Shown here piece after piece: positions 7,267 through 14,025 of a stretch of 15,608 bases of DNA (within the stretch, counting starts at the first letter, position 1; the number at the start of each line of letters is the position of its first letter). The notes beneath the pieces are model-generated. The model worked only from the letters and a program-made list of their open reading frames with translations, was not told the origin of the DNA and did not search any database. This DNA is from an alpha proteobacterium 3107 (GTDB lineage Bacteria; Pseudomonadota; Alphaproteobacteria; Rhodobacterales; Rhodobacteraceae), in contig JPPB01000181.1 of the NCBI GenBank assembly GCA_001483205.1, positions 1-15,608 on the forward strand, read 5' to 3'. The position numbers and the translations under genes are program-made.

Positions 7267-7485
7267 CTACACATCGACCAGATCAAGCCGTCTTTCGATC
7301 CGGTTCAGGCGCTCATCCACACGGTCAAGGCGGTTCGAGAGGCTGGCATACTGCTTTTCAAGCAGGGCATACTGATTTTCAAGGATGCCAAGGCGCTGTT
7401 TGACCTCCCGCATATCATCAGTCAGCCGGTCCACGTTACTGCGGATCGCCTTAAGATGTTCCAGAACAAGGTTGTCTATCGACAT
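7267..7485 (-). CDS. Small coiled-coil protein of unknown function
   Basis: The 72-aa product begins MSIDNLVLEHLKAIRSNVD and is almost entirely heptad-like. Hydrophobic residues recur at a/d spacing through DRLTDDMREVKQRL, LENQYALLEKQYASL and NRLDRVDERLNRIERRLDLV. It has no signal peptide or membrane segment, so it is expected to be a cytoplasmic helical oligomer. The ATG at 7483-7485 has an excellent GGGAGGG upstream, which favours it over a longer frame reaching 7551 that overlaps the hydrolase stop. It lies 55 bases after the hydrolase gene and 73 before hydA, so it is co-transcribed with both. Similar short coiled-coil proteins are common in alphaproteobacteria. No function can be assigned. 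Confidence 0.8.
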   Translation of the reverse strand: MSIDNLVLEHLKAIRSNVDRLTDDMREVKQRLGILENQYALLEKQYASLSNRLDRVDERLNRIERRLDLVDV

Positions 7486-7540
7486 GCCGGCCCTCCCGAA
7501 CGGGCAATCCCCGTTTCCGTTTCGTATAAAGGCAAAGTGC

Positions 7541-8791
7541 TCACTCCACAATCTCGGCCGTTTCGATCACCGCGTGCATCAGCACATCCGCCCCCGCCGT
7601 TGCCCAGTCCTTGCTGATGTCCTCTGCCTCATTGTGGCTCAGCCCGTCCACACAGGGGCACATGACCATGGCGGTGGGGGCAACACGGTTGATCCAGCAG
7701 GCGTCATGCCCGGCCCCGGATATGATATTGCGGTGCGAATAGCCCAGCCGTTCGGCGGCCCGGCGCACGGCCTCTACGCAATCGCTGTCAAAGGTGACCG
7801 GATCAAACCCGCCGACCCTCTCGAATGCCACGCTCAGCCCCATGTCATCACAGATGGCTTTGGCCCCGTCTTTCAGACGCGCCTCCATGTCCCGGATGAC
7901 GCTAAGATCGGGCGAGCGGAAATCGACGGTAAAGATCGCCCGCTCCGGGATCACGTTGCGGGAGTTCGGATGCACCTCGATATGCCCCGCCGCGCCGACC
8001 GCATCGGGCGCGTGGGACAGCGCGATCCGGTCCACCTGTTCCAGCACCCGCGCCATCCCCAGCCCGGCGTTCCGGCGCATCGGCATGGGGGTAGAGCCGG
8101 TATGCGCCGCCTTGCCGGTGATCGTCACCTGCACCCAGGCCAGCCCCTGCCCGTGGGTGACAACGCCGATGTCCTTGCCTTCTGCCTCCAGAATCGGGCC
8201 TTGCTCGATGTGCAGCTCGAAAAAGGCCCGCATCGGGCGCGCGCCGACCGGTTCATCGCCCTTCCACCCGATCCGGCTCAGTTCCGCGCCGAATGTCAGG
8301 CCCTCGGCATCCTCGCGCGCATAGGCCCAGTCCTCAGTATGCACCCCGGCGAAAACACCCGAGGCAAGCATGGCGGGGGCAAAACGGGTGCCCTCTTCGT
8401 TGGTCCAGTTGGTGACAACAATCGGGTGTCTGGTGCTGATGCCAAGGTCATTAAGCGTGCGGACGATCTCTAACCCGCCGAGCACCCCCAGCACCCCGTC
8501 ATATTTGCCCCCGGTCGGCTGGGTGTCGAGATGCGACCCCACATAGACCGGCGGCGCGTCCGGGTCAGTGCCCTCACGCCGGGCGAACATATTCCCCATA
8601 CGATCCAGCCCCATGGTGCATCCGGCCTCTTCACACCAGCGTTGAAACAGCGCCCTGCCCTCGCCATCCGCATCGGTCAGGGTCTGGCGATTGTTGCCGC
8701 CCGCCACACCGGGGCCGATTCGGGCCATCTCCATCAGGCTGTCCCACAAACGATCGCCATTGATCTTAAGGTTCTCTCCGGGGGCGGGCAT
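7541..8791 (-). CDS. Zn-dependent N-carbamoyl-amino-acid amidohydrolase (beta-ureidopropionase type, M20 family)
   Basis: The 416-aa enzyme belongs to the hydantoinase/carbamoylase M20 group. It should cleave N-carbamoyl-beta-alanine or N-carbamoyl-beta-aminoisobutyrate to the amino acid, CO2 and ammonia, the third step of the pathway. Metal ligands visible are His87 in VGSHLDTQPTGG, Asp98 in KYDGVLG, Glu132/Glu133 in TNEEG, His194 in ELHIEQGP and His386 in LSHNE. The dimerisation lid lies between about 210 and 330, with GKAAHTGSTPM and HPNSRNVIP. The ATG at 8789-8791 follows GAGGAGA. It is the first gene of the operon and directly downstream of the RutR-like site. Allantoate or N-carbamoyl-L-amino-acid hydrolases share the fold. 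Substrate choice rests on context. Confidence 0.92.
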   Translation of the reverse strand: MPAPGENLKINGDRLWDSLMEMARIGPGVAGGNNRQTLTDADGEGRALFQRWCEEAGCTMGLDRMGNMFARREGTDPDAPPVYVGSHLDTQPTGGKYDGVLGVLGGLEIVRTLNDLGISTRHPIVVTNWTNEEGTRFAPAMLASGVFAGVHTEDWAYAREDAEGLTFGAELSRIGWKGDEPVGARPMRAFFELHIEQGPILEAEGKDIGVVTHGQGLAWVQVTITGKAAHTGSTPMPMRRNAGLGMARVLEQVDRIALSHAPDAVGAAGHIEVHPNSRNVIPERAIFTVDFRSPDLSVIRDMEARLKDGAKAICDDMGLSVAFERVGGFDPVTFDSDCVEAVRRAAERLGYSHRNIISGAGHDACWINRVAPTAMVMCPCVDGLSHNEAEDISKDWATAGADVLMHAVIETAEIVE

Positions 8792-8866
8792 CGGGCGTCT
8801 CCTCGGTTCATCAGGCAGGGGCCGGTCCGGTGACAGTCCGGGTTGGCGGGCCTTGTGCGATAATGT

Positions 8867-8882
8867 TTGACCGTTTGGTCAG
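8867..8882. promoter_or_regulatory. RutR-like operator
   Basis: TTGACCGTTTGGTCAG matches 12 of the 14 defined positions of the E. coli RutR site TTGACCA-N2-TGGTCAA. The core TGACC/GGTCA arms are perfect. It lies just after the predicted -10 of the hydrolase operon, where a bound repressor would block initiation. A RutR-like gene starts 129 bases away. Confidence 0.8.
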
Positions 8883-8886
8883 GAAC

Positions 8887-8914
8887 ACGCTATCAAAGAC
8901 ACAGGGTCAGTCAA
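8887..8914 (-). promoter_or_regulatory. Predicted promoter of the hydrolase/hydA/ABC operon
   Basis: On the minus strand TTGACT (8914-8909) and TAGCGT (8892-8887) are 16 bases apart. The -35 is 5 of 6 and the -10 keeps the TA...T positions. Transcription would start near 8880, inside the RutR-like operator. The leader to the ATG at 8791 is about 90 bases. Confidence 0.45.
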
Positions 8915-8947
8915 GTTTTTCGACACGCTGCTGGTCATTTCTGCCGG

Positions 8948-8975
8948 AATTTGCAAAATCCGATATAATTTGCAA
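8948..8975. promoter_or_regulatory. Repeated AATTTGCAA boxes around a TATAAT element upstream of the rutR-like gene
   Basis: AATTTGCAA occurs at 8948-8956 and again at 8967-8975, a 19-base period of almost two helical turns. Each copy holds the self-complementary TTGCAA. A perfect TATAAT lies between and partly across the second copy at 8964-8969. No good -35 is seen at the right distance, so the promoter of the rutR-like gene may need an activator or be covered by a repressor at these boxes. Confidence 0.5.
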
Positions 8976-9010
8976 GAATAGCGGAACAGCAGACGGGGAA
9001 AGGCAGCCCG

Positions 9011-9745
9011 ATGGCCCATGGCACGCAAACAGACGCACCGGTGACACTGCAACGCCGACAAACCCGCATCCAGCAAAAAAATGTCCGCCTAATTCTGGAC
9101 GCGGCACTTGAGGTCTTTTCCCGGCATGGTTTCGGGGGGTCAACCCTTGAGCAGATCGGCAAAGCCGCCGGGCTGTCAACCCCCAACATGCTCTACTATT
9201 TTCCGTCCAAGGATGCGATCCACCGCGAGCTTCTGTTTGATTTGCTGGATGTCTGGCTTGATCCGCTGCGGACCCTGGATGCAGACGGAGAGCCGCTTGA
9301 CGAAATCCTGTCCTATGCCTGCCGCAAGCTGGAAATGAGCCGTGATCTGCCGCGTGAAAGCCGGTTGTTCGCCAATGAGATCATTCAGGGCGCACCGCGA
9401 ATCATGGACGCGATAGAGGGGCCGTTGCGGGAGCTTGTGGATGAAAAGGCGGCGATCATCCTCGGCTGGGTCGAGGAAGGACGGATTGCGCCGGTGAACC
9501 CCTGGCACCTGATCTTTTCGATCTGGTCGCTGACCCAGCATTATGCGGATTTCGAGGTTCAGGTGCGGGCGATTCTGTCTGGGCGCGAAGATGACCCGCT
9601 CATCGAGGCAAAGCGCCATATCACCGCGCTGCTGACGCGGATGCTGACGCTCCCTGATTCGGCCCGGCCCCAGGAAACGGTCATTCCGCCGCGCATGACC
9701 CCGGATTGTTGGGATGGGTCGTCCAGTTTGCATAATCGCCGCTGA
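9011..9745 (+). CDS. rutR: RutR-like TetR-family regulator of pyrimidine catabolism
   Basis: The 244-aa protein has a TetR N-terminal helix-turn-helix at about 45-64 (LEQIGKAAGLSTPNMLYYFPSK). Its ligand domain resembles E. coli RutR throughout: DVWLDPL (80-86), KLEMSRDLPRESRLF (106-120), DEKAAIILGWVEEGRIAPV and IWSLTQHYADF (171-181). RutR binds uracil or thymine and releases its operator. The ATG at 9011 follows GGGGAAAGG. The gene diverges from the hydrolase operon with the RutR-like site in between. It is about 30 residues longer than the E. coli protein. The last 21 codons overlap the 3' end of preA on the opposite strand and have no family counterpart that I recall. Family assignment is strong, effector identity is inferred. 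Confidence 0.92.
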   Translation: MAHGTQTDAPVTLQRRQTRIQQKNVRLILDAALEVFSRHGFGGSTLEQIGKAAGLSTPNMLYYFPSKDAIHRELLFDLLDVWLDPLRTLDADGEPLDEILSYACRKLEMSRDLPRESRLFANEIIQGAPRIMDAIEGPLRELVDEKAAIILGWVEEGRIAPVNPWHLIFSIWSLTQHYADFEVQVRAILSGREDDPLIEAKRHITALLTRMLTLPDSARPQETVIPPRMTPDCWDGSSSLHNRR

Positions 9746-10985
9746 CCGTCCGCCCGGTGCGGGCATCGGTGTCGCCCGACGTCATCGCCACCATAGAGAT
9801 ACACCCCTCTACCGGGCAGACATTGACACACAGATTGCAGGCCACGCATTCCTCGTCGATGACGCTGAACACCCGATCCGCTGACATGGCAATCGCCTGA
9901 TGGCTGGTGTCCTCACACACCGCATAGCAGCGACCGCACCCGATGCAAGACCCCTGATCGATCACCGCCTTGGCCACATAGTTCAGGTTCAGATATTGCC
10001 AGTCGGTCACATTGGGCGTCGCCCGGCCCACCACCTGATCCAATGACTCATAGCCCTTTTCGTCCATCCACGCCGACAGGCCGGATGTCATTTCCCCGAT
10101 GATGCGGAACCCGTAGGTCATCGCCGCGGTGCAGACCTGCACACACCCGGCCCCGAGCGCCAGAAACTCCGCCGCATCCCGCCAGGTGGTGATCCCGCCG
10201 ATGCCCGAGATCGGCAGGCCAGCGGTTTCCGGGTCGCGGGCAATCTCGGCCACCATGTTCAGCGCAATCGGTTTGACCGCCGGGCCGCAATACCCGCCAT
10301 GACTGCCCTTGCCGTCAATCGACGGCTCCGGCGACATGGTGTCAAGGTTGACGGATGTGATCGAGCTGATGGTGTTGATCAGGCTGACCGCATCCGCGCC
10401 CCCTTTCCGTGCGGCGCGGGCCGGGTGGCGGATGTCGGTGATGTTGGGGGTCAGTTTCACGATCACCGGCATCCGGGTGTTTTGCTTGCACCAGCGGGTG
10501 ACCATTTCGATATAGTCCGGCACCTGGCCGACGGCGGACCCCATGCCGCGCTCGCTCATCCCGTGGGGGCAGCCGAAATTCAGCTCAATCCCATCGGCAC
10601 CGGTTTCTTCCACATGGGGCAGGATTGCCTTCCACGCCGCTTCCTCGCAGGGCACCATGATCGAGACAACAACCGCCCGGTCGGGATAATCCCGCTTCAC
10701 CGCTTTGATCTCGCGCAGGTTCACCTCCAGCGGGCGGTCAGTGATCAGTTCGATGTTGTTGAGACCCAAAAGCCGCCGGTCCGCCCCCCAGATCGCGCCA
10801 TAGCGGGGGCCGTTCACATTGACAATCGGCGGGCCGTGCTCACCCAGAGTTTTCCACACCACGCCGCCCCATCCGGCCTCAAAGGCGCGGCGAACGTTAT
10901 ATTCCTTGTCCGTCGGCGGGGCCGAGGCCAGCCAGAACGGGTTGGGGGATTTTATACCCACGAAGTCACAGGAGAGACTGGCCAT
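9681..10985 (-). CDS. preA: NAD-dependent dihydropyrimidine dehydrogenase subunit PreA
   Basis: The 434-aa catalytic subunit reduces uracil or thymine to the 5,6-dihydro form with electrons from PreT. It is a dihydroorotate-dehydrogenase-like FMN barrel. The substrate loop ELNFGCPHGMSERGMG has Cys139 in the position of the general acid Cys671 of mammalian DPD. A C-terminal ferredoxin domain follows, with two 4Fe-4S clusters: C347, C350, C353, C357 and C380, C383, C386, C390. The ATG at 10983-10985 follows GAGG. An ATG 7 codons earlier would sit on the end of the DUF1428 gene without a ribosome binding site. It is last in the preT operon, 10 bases after its neighbour. The tail WTTHPNNP looks native, so the 65-base overlap with rutR is not due to a mis-called stop here. 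Confidence 0.96.
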   Translation of the reverse strand: MASLSCDFVGIKSPNPFWLASAPPTDKEYNVRRAFEAGWGGVVWKTLGEHGPPIVNVNGPRYGAIWGADRRLLGLNNIELITDRPLEVNLREIKAVKRDYPDRAVVVSIMVPCEEAAWKAILPHVEETGADGIELNFGCPHGMSERGMGSAVGQVPDYIEMVTRWCKQNTRMPVIVKLTPNITDIRHPARAARKGGADAVSLINTISSITSVNLDTMSPEPSIDGKGSHGGYCGPAVKPIALNMVAEIARDPETAGLPISGIGGITTWRDAAEFLALGAGCVQVCTAAMTYGFRIIGEMTSGLSAWMDEKGYESLDQVVGRATPNVTDWQYLNLNYVAKAVIDQGSCIGCGRCYAVCEDTSHQAIAMSADRVFSVIDEECVACNLCVNVCPVEGCISMVAMTSGDTDARTGRTVSGDYANWTTHPNNPGSCAAE

Positions 10986-10995
10986 CTGTTTTTCC

Positions 10996-11346
10996 TCACA
11001 TCTCAAGCATCATATCAAAGCTGGCATAGATCAGGCGTTTGCTGTCCATCGGCGGCGGGCCTGCCGTCTTCAGCCGCTCGTCCTGCATCGCCTTGGGCAT
11101 ATTGGCATCGCAAGTGGCCTTGTCCGCCCATTCCTGCCAGCCGATGACCACGGTTTCATCTTCGCCAGCCTGCACGGCAAGGGGGAACGAAGTCACCTGC
11201 CCCGGCGGAACATCCCTGCCCCAGCATTCGACGACACGGCGCGCGCCGTGGTCTTTGAACACCTGCGCCGCAAGGGTCGCGTGTTTTTCGTATTCGGCCT
11301 TGCGCGCTGTCGGCACGGCGGCGGCGTAACAGACGATATGTGTCAT
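10996..11346 (-). CDS. DUF1428 (YbaA-like) protein
   Basis: The 116-aa protein matches the E. coli YbaA/DUF1428 family across its length. It has an N-terminal strand MTHIVCYAAAVPTARKAEYEKHA, the signature ARRVVECWGRDVPPGQVTSFPLAVQA, then VVIGWQEWADK and the C-terminal KRLIYASFDMMLE. The fold is a dimeric alpha/beta ferredoxin-like barrel related to antibiotic-biosynthesis monooxygenases. The family has no proven activity. The ATG overlaps the stop of the 177-aa gene (ATGA at 11343-11346) and preA begins 10 bases after its stop, so it is tightly bound into the preT-preA operon. Such folds often handle small reactive molecules, but a role in pyrimidine breakdown is only inferred from position. 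Confidence 0.88.
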   Translation of the reverse strand: MTHIVCYAAAVPTARKAEYEKHATLAAQVFKDHGARRVVECWGRDVPPGQVTSFPLAVQAGEDETVVIGWQEWADKATCDANMPKAMQDERLKTAGPPPMDSKRLIYASFDMMLEM

Positions 11347-11876
11347 GTCGGTTCCTCTTTTGGTTCCGGTTCATTCGGGGGCGCAGGGGCCGGACGGGTC
11401 AGGTCTTCCGCCTCAAGACCAACCTCAATCAGGCGCATTTCCGCAGCGTCCCGCACCTTGCTGTCGAATATATCCTGATGGCGCAGCACAACCGCCTCGA
11501 ACAGAAATTCGGGATGCCCCATATCCACCAACAGATGAAACCCCTCTGAGGGTGTGGGTTTGATGGTCAGATCGGCAACGGTCTTTGCCGCGCCGTCTTT
11601 CCTGAGCTTTTGCCGGGTGCGGGTGAGCCGCACGGTTTTTCCGCGATCCTGCCGCAGAAGCTCCTCGGTGGCATGAACGGATTGCCAGACATCATGCTCA
11701 AAAGTGCCGGGCTGCGCCGCAGGCTGTATCCGGCACAGGCGGGCAAAGGCCGCGCGCTCCACCACCGCAGAGCCTTGCCTGCGCGCATTCCCGATATAAT
11801 TTCTCAGCTTGTCCGGGTCATCCAGAGCGTCAATCCGGCCAAGCGCGTCACGTTCTGCCTTGCTGATGTCGCTCAT
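11343..11876 (-). CDS. Conserved-looking hypothetical protein between preT and preA
   Basis: I do not recognise this 177-aa protein. It is soluble, without signal peptide or membrane segment. The N-terminal half is helical (MSDISKAERDALGRIDALDD, then LRNYIGNARRQGSAVVERAAFARL). A basic middle carries RLTRTRQKLRKDG (about 83-95). The C-terminal half, GFHLLVDMGHPEFLFEAVVLRH to EMRLIEVGLE, could be a small alpha/beta unit, and the last 20 residues are a Pro/Glu-rich tail. It overlaps preT (ATGA at 11873-11876) and the DUF1428 gene (ATGA at 11343-11346), so it is translationally coupled to both. The basic stretch could contact nucleic acid, but this is speculation. Confidence 0.8.
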   Translation of the reverse strand: MSDISKAERDALGRIDALDDPDKLRNYIGNARRQGSAVVERAAFARLCRIQPAAQPGTFEHDVWQSVHATEELLRQDRGKTVRLTRTRQKLRKDGAAKTVADLTIKPTPSEGFHLLVDMGHPEFLFEAVVLRHQDIFDSKVRDAAEMRLIEVGLEAEDLTRPAPAPPNEPEPKEEPT

Positions 11877-13219
11877 GGCCGGTCGCCCCCCGTCAGGGCG
11901 GCATGAATATCCTCTGCCGCGTCGCGCCCCTCGGCCACCGCCGTCACGGTCAGGTCATCGCCGCCCGCCGCACAGTCGCCACCCGCCCAGACCCCCGGCA
12001 GGCTGGTCCGCCCCGCGCCGGTGATGGCAATCTTTCCGCCCTCCAGCGTCAGGTTGGCAGGGGCCGCGTCAAGGGTCTGGCCAATCGCCTTCAGCACCTG
12101 ATCGGCGGCAATGTGAAAGGTCTCGCCGGTGCCGCGCAGGCCTTCCGCTGTCTCTTCTGTATATTCAAACTCCACCTCCCGCGCCGCGCCGTTGCCGATG
12201 ACCCGGACAGGCCGGGCATTGGTCACAATCCGCACCCCTTTCGAGGCCGCCAGATCCTGCTCAAACCCCGAGGCGCTCATGCGGTCGCGCCCCCGGCGAT
12301 AGGCGATGGTGACGGTTTGTGCGCCGAGCAGCTTCGACTGCACGGCGGCGTCGATGGCGGTCATCCCGCCGCCGATCACCACCACGTTCCGACCAACCGG
12401 CAGGGCCGACAGGTCTTCGGCCTGACGCAGACCGGCGATGAACTCCACCGCGTTCGCCACACCGTTGTGATCCTCGCCTTCGACCCTGAGCGCGTTCACC
12501 CCCGACAGGCCGATGCCCAGAAACACCGCGTCATAGTCCTCGCGCAGCGCGTCAAGCGATGCCCCCTGCCCCAGGGCCCTGCCCGCGTGCAGCGTTATGC
12601 CGCCGATTTGCAGCAACCAGGCGACTTCGCGCTCTGCAAAATGGTTGACGGTCTTGTAGGCGGCGATGCCGAACTCGTTCAGCCCGCCCGCTTTTGGTCG
12701 GGCATCCAGCAGGTCCACCTTGTGCCCGTGAAGGGCCAGACGATGCGCGCAGGCTAACCCGGCCGGCCCCGCGCCCACCACTGCCACCCGCCTGCCGGTC
12801 TCGGGCGCACGGGCAAAGGGGTGCTGGCCCGCATCCATCAGCGTGTCGGTGGCGAAACGCTGAAGACGACCGATCTCGACTGGCTTGCCCTCTGCCACCT
12901 CGCGCACACAGGCCTGTTCGCAGAGCGTTTCCGTCGGGCAGACCCGCGCGCACATGCCGCCAAGGATGTTCTGGGTCAGGATGGTTTTTGCCGCCTCTTC
13001 GGGTGTGCCGGTTTGGATTTGGCGGATGAACAGCGGGATGTCGATTTCGGTGGGGCAGGCCGTCACGCAGGGCGCGTCATGGCAGAAATAGCAGCGGTCG
13101 GCGGCGACGGCGGCCTCGTGGGGCTGATACGGCGGGTGCAGGTCGGAAAAGTTTTCCTGATAGAGCTGGCCCGGCAAACGGCCCGGCGCAATCCCCGGCG
13201 TCATCTGGCTGTTCGGCAT
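11873..13219 (-). CDS. preT: NAD-dependent dihydropyrimidine dehydrogenase subunit PreT
   Basis: The 448-aa flavoprotein passes electrons from NADH to PreA. The N-terminal iron-sulfur domain has two cysteine sets, C43, C46, C51, C55 and C90, C94, C100, C104, as in glutamate synthase small subunits and the N-terminus of DPD. An FAD-binding motif VVGAGPAG lies at 147-154, an NAD-binding motif VVVIGGGMTAID at 279-290, and the second FAD contact WAGGDC at 411-416. I chose the ATG at 13217-13219 because CAGGGAG lies 8 to 14 bases upstream. The frame is open for 44 more codons, but that stretch is Ser/Thr/Gln-rich and unlike the family. It is first in a four-gene operon ending with preA and starts divergently from accB. 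Confidence 0.95.
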   Translation of the reverse strand: MPNSQMTPGIAPGRLPGQLYQENFSDLHPPYQPHEAAVAADRCYFCHDAPCVTACPTEIDIPLFIRQIQTGTPEEAAKTILTQNILGGMCARVCPTETLCEQACVREVAEGKPVEIGRLQRFATDTLMDAGQHPFARAPETGRRVAVVGAGPAGLACAHRLALHGHKVDLLDARPKAGGLNEFGIAAYKTVNHFAEREVAWLLQIGGITLHAGRALGQGASLDALREDYDAVFLGIGLSGVNALRVEGEDHNGVANAVEFIAGLRQAEDLSALPVGRNVVVIGGGMTAIDAAVQSKLLGAQTVTIAYRRGRDRMSASGFEQDLAASKGVRIVTNARPVRVIGNGAAREVEFEYTEETAEGLRGTGETFHIAADQVLKAIGQTLDAAPANLTLEGGKIAITGAGRTSLPGVWAGGDCAAGGDDLTVTAVAEGRDAAEDIHAALTGGDRP

Positions 13220-13436
13220 TTGCTGGCTCCCTGTTGGTCGTGTTGTTGTGTCAGCCTGCCACAGGTTGGATTTTTTATCAAACAGTAAATCTTGGGGGCT
13301 GGTTGAAAATTTCCCGACACCAGATTGGCTTTGGGGGAAGGCGTGATTCAATCATGGGATGATTTATGTGTTGCATGAGGCACCGACAGTCTGCACCCCC
13401 CGCATGATGGCGCATCGGTGGCCGGACTGCCCGCCC

Positions 13437-13499
13437 GCCCCCGGCAAACATTTGCTTTCAACCCTTCGCCGTCTGCCATATAACGGCCCCCGGCAAACA
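13437..13499. repeat. 14-bp direct repeat flanking the accB promoter
   Basis: GCCCCCGGCAAACA occurs exactly at 13437-13450 and 13486-13499, a 49-base period. The first copy lies just upstream of the predicted -35, the second at about the start of transcription. Confidence 0.7.
13456..13484 (+). promoter_or_regulatory. Candidate accBC promoter
   Basis: TTTCAA (13456-13461) and TATAAC (13479-13484) are 17 bases apart. The -10 is 5 of 6, the -35 is weak. The predicted leader is about 37 bases to the accB ATG. Confidence 0.4.
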
Positions 13500-13527
13500 G
13501 GCAGAGGAACAAACGGCAGGGGGTTGC

Positions 13528-14025
13528 ATGACGAAAAACAAACACGAAGCCGATGTCGCGTTCATCGAGGCGCTGGCCAGACTGCTGTGTGAAAACGACC
13601 TGACCGAGGTGCAGGTCAAGCGGGATTATGGCGACAATGACAGCCTGAATGTCCGGGTCAGCCGCATGGCGATACGAGAGGCGCATATCTCGGCCCCGGC
13701 GGCCTCACCTGCCCCCGTTGTCCCCACTGCCCCCGGCGCACCCGTTGCCCCCGCCCCGCCTGCCGGCGACAGTGACGACCCGGCGCAGCACCCCGGCGCG
13801 GTCACGTCCCCCATGGTCGGCACCGCCTATCTGTCCCCGGAACCGGGCACGGCGGCCTTTGTTACCATCGGTGCCCGGGTCAGCGAGGGCGACACGCTGA
13901 TGATCGTCGAGGCGATGAAAACCATGAACCACATCCCGGCCCCGAAAGCGGGCGTGGTCAGGCGCATCCTCGTGTCCGACGGCGACCCGGTGGAATTTGG
14001 CGCGCCCCTGATGATCGTCGAATGA
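13528..14025 (+). CDS. accB: Biotin carboxyl carrier protein of acetyl-CoA carboxylase
   Basis: The 165-aa protein carries the biotin that shuttles carboxylate between AccC and the carboxyltransferase in fatty-acid synthesis. The N-terminal segment (ADVAFIEALARLLCENDLTEV) is the part that contacts biotin carboxylase. A Pro/Ala linker spans 56-80, and the biotinyl domain (about 88-165) has EAMKTMN with the biotinylated Lys131. The upstream AGGGGG and ATG at 13528 are well spaced. It overlaps accC by ATGA. The sequence resembles the housekeeping AccB of Rhodobacteraceae, so it is probably the essential copy and not a catabolic paralogue. Confidence 0.96.
   Translation: MTKNKHEADVAFIEALARLLCENDLTEVQVKRDYGDNDSLNVRVSRMAIREAHISAPAASPAPVVPTAPGAPVAPAPPAGDSDDPAQHPGAVTSPMVGTAYLSPEPGTAAFVTIGARVSEGDTLMIVEAMKTMNHIPAPKAGVVRRILVSDGDPVEFGAPLMIVE

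Larger units (their letters stand above)
13220..13527. promoter_or_regulatory. Divergent control region between preT and accB
   Basis: These 308 bases hold the leaders of both operons. Visible elements are the preT ribosome binding site, a weak CTGGT/ACCAG inverted repeat (13299-13323) and a perfect AATCAT-GGG-ATGATT palindrome at 13350-13364. The accB promoter candidate lies near 13456-13484, between two 14-base direct repeats. No site resembling the RutR operator at 8867 is present. I could not settle on a preT promoter. Confidence 0.5.

Noticed and set aside
13268..13281. FNR-box-like TTGAT upstream of preT (minus strand)
   Set aside because: The spacing to the second half is 5 instead of 4 bases and the second half reads ATCCA instead of ATCAA, so it does not fit the FNR palindrome.
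13220..13351. 44-residue N-terminal extension of PreT
   Set aside because: It lacks a ribosome binding site and family similarity, while the ATG at 13219 has a good one and gives the normal PreT length.
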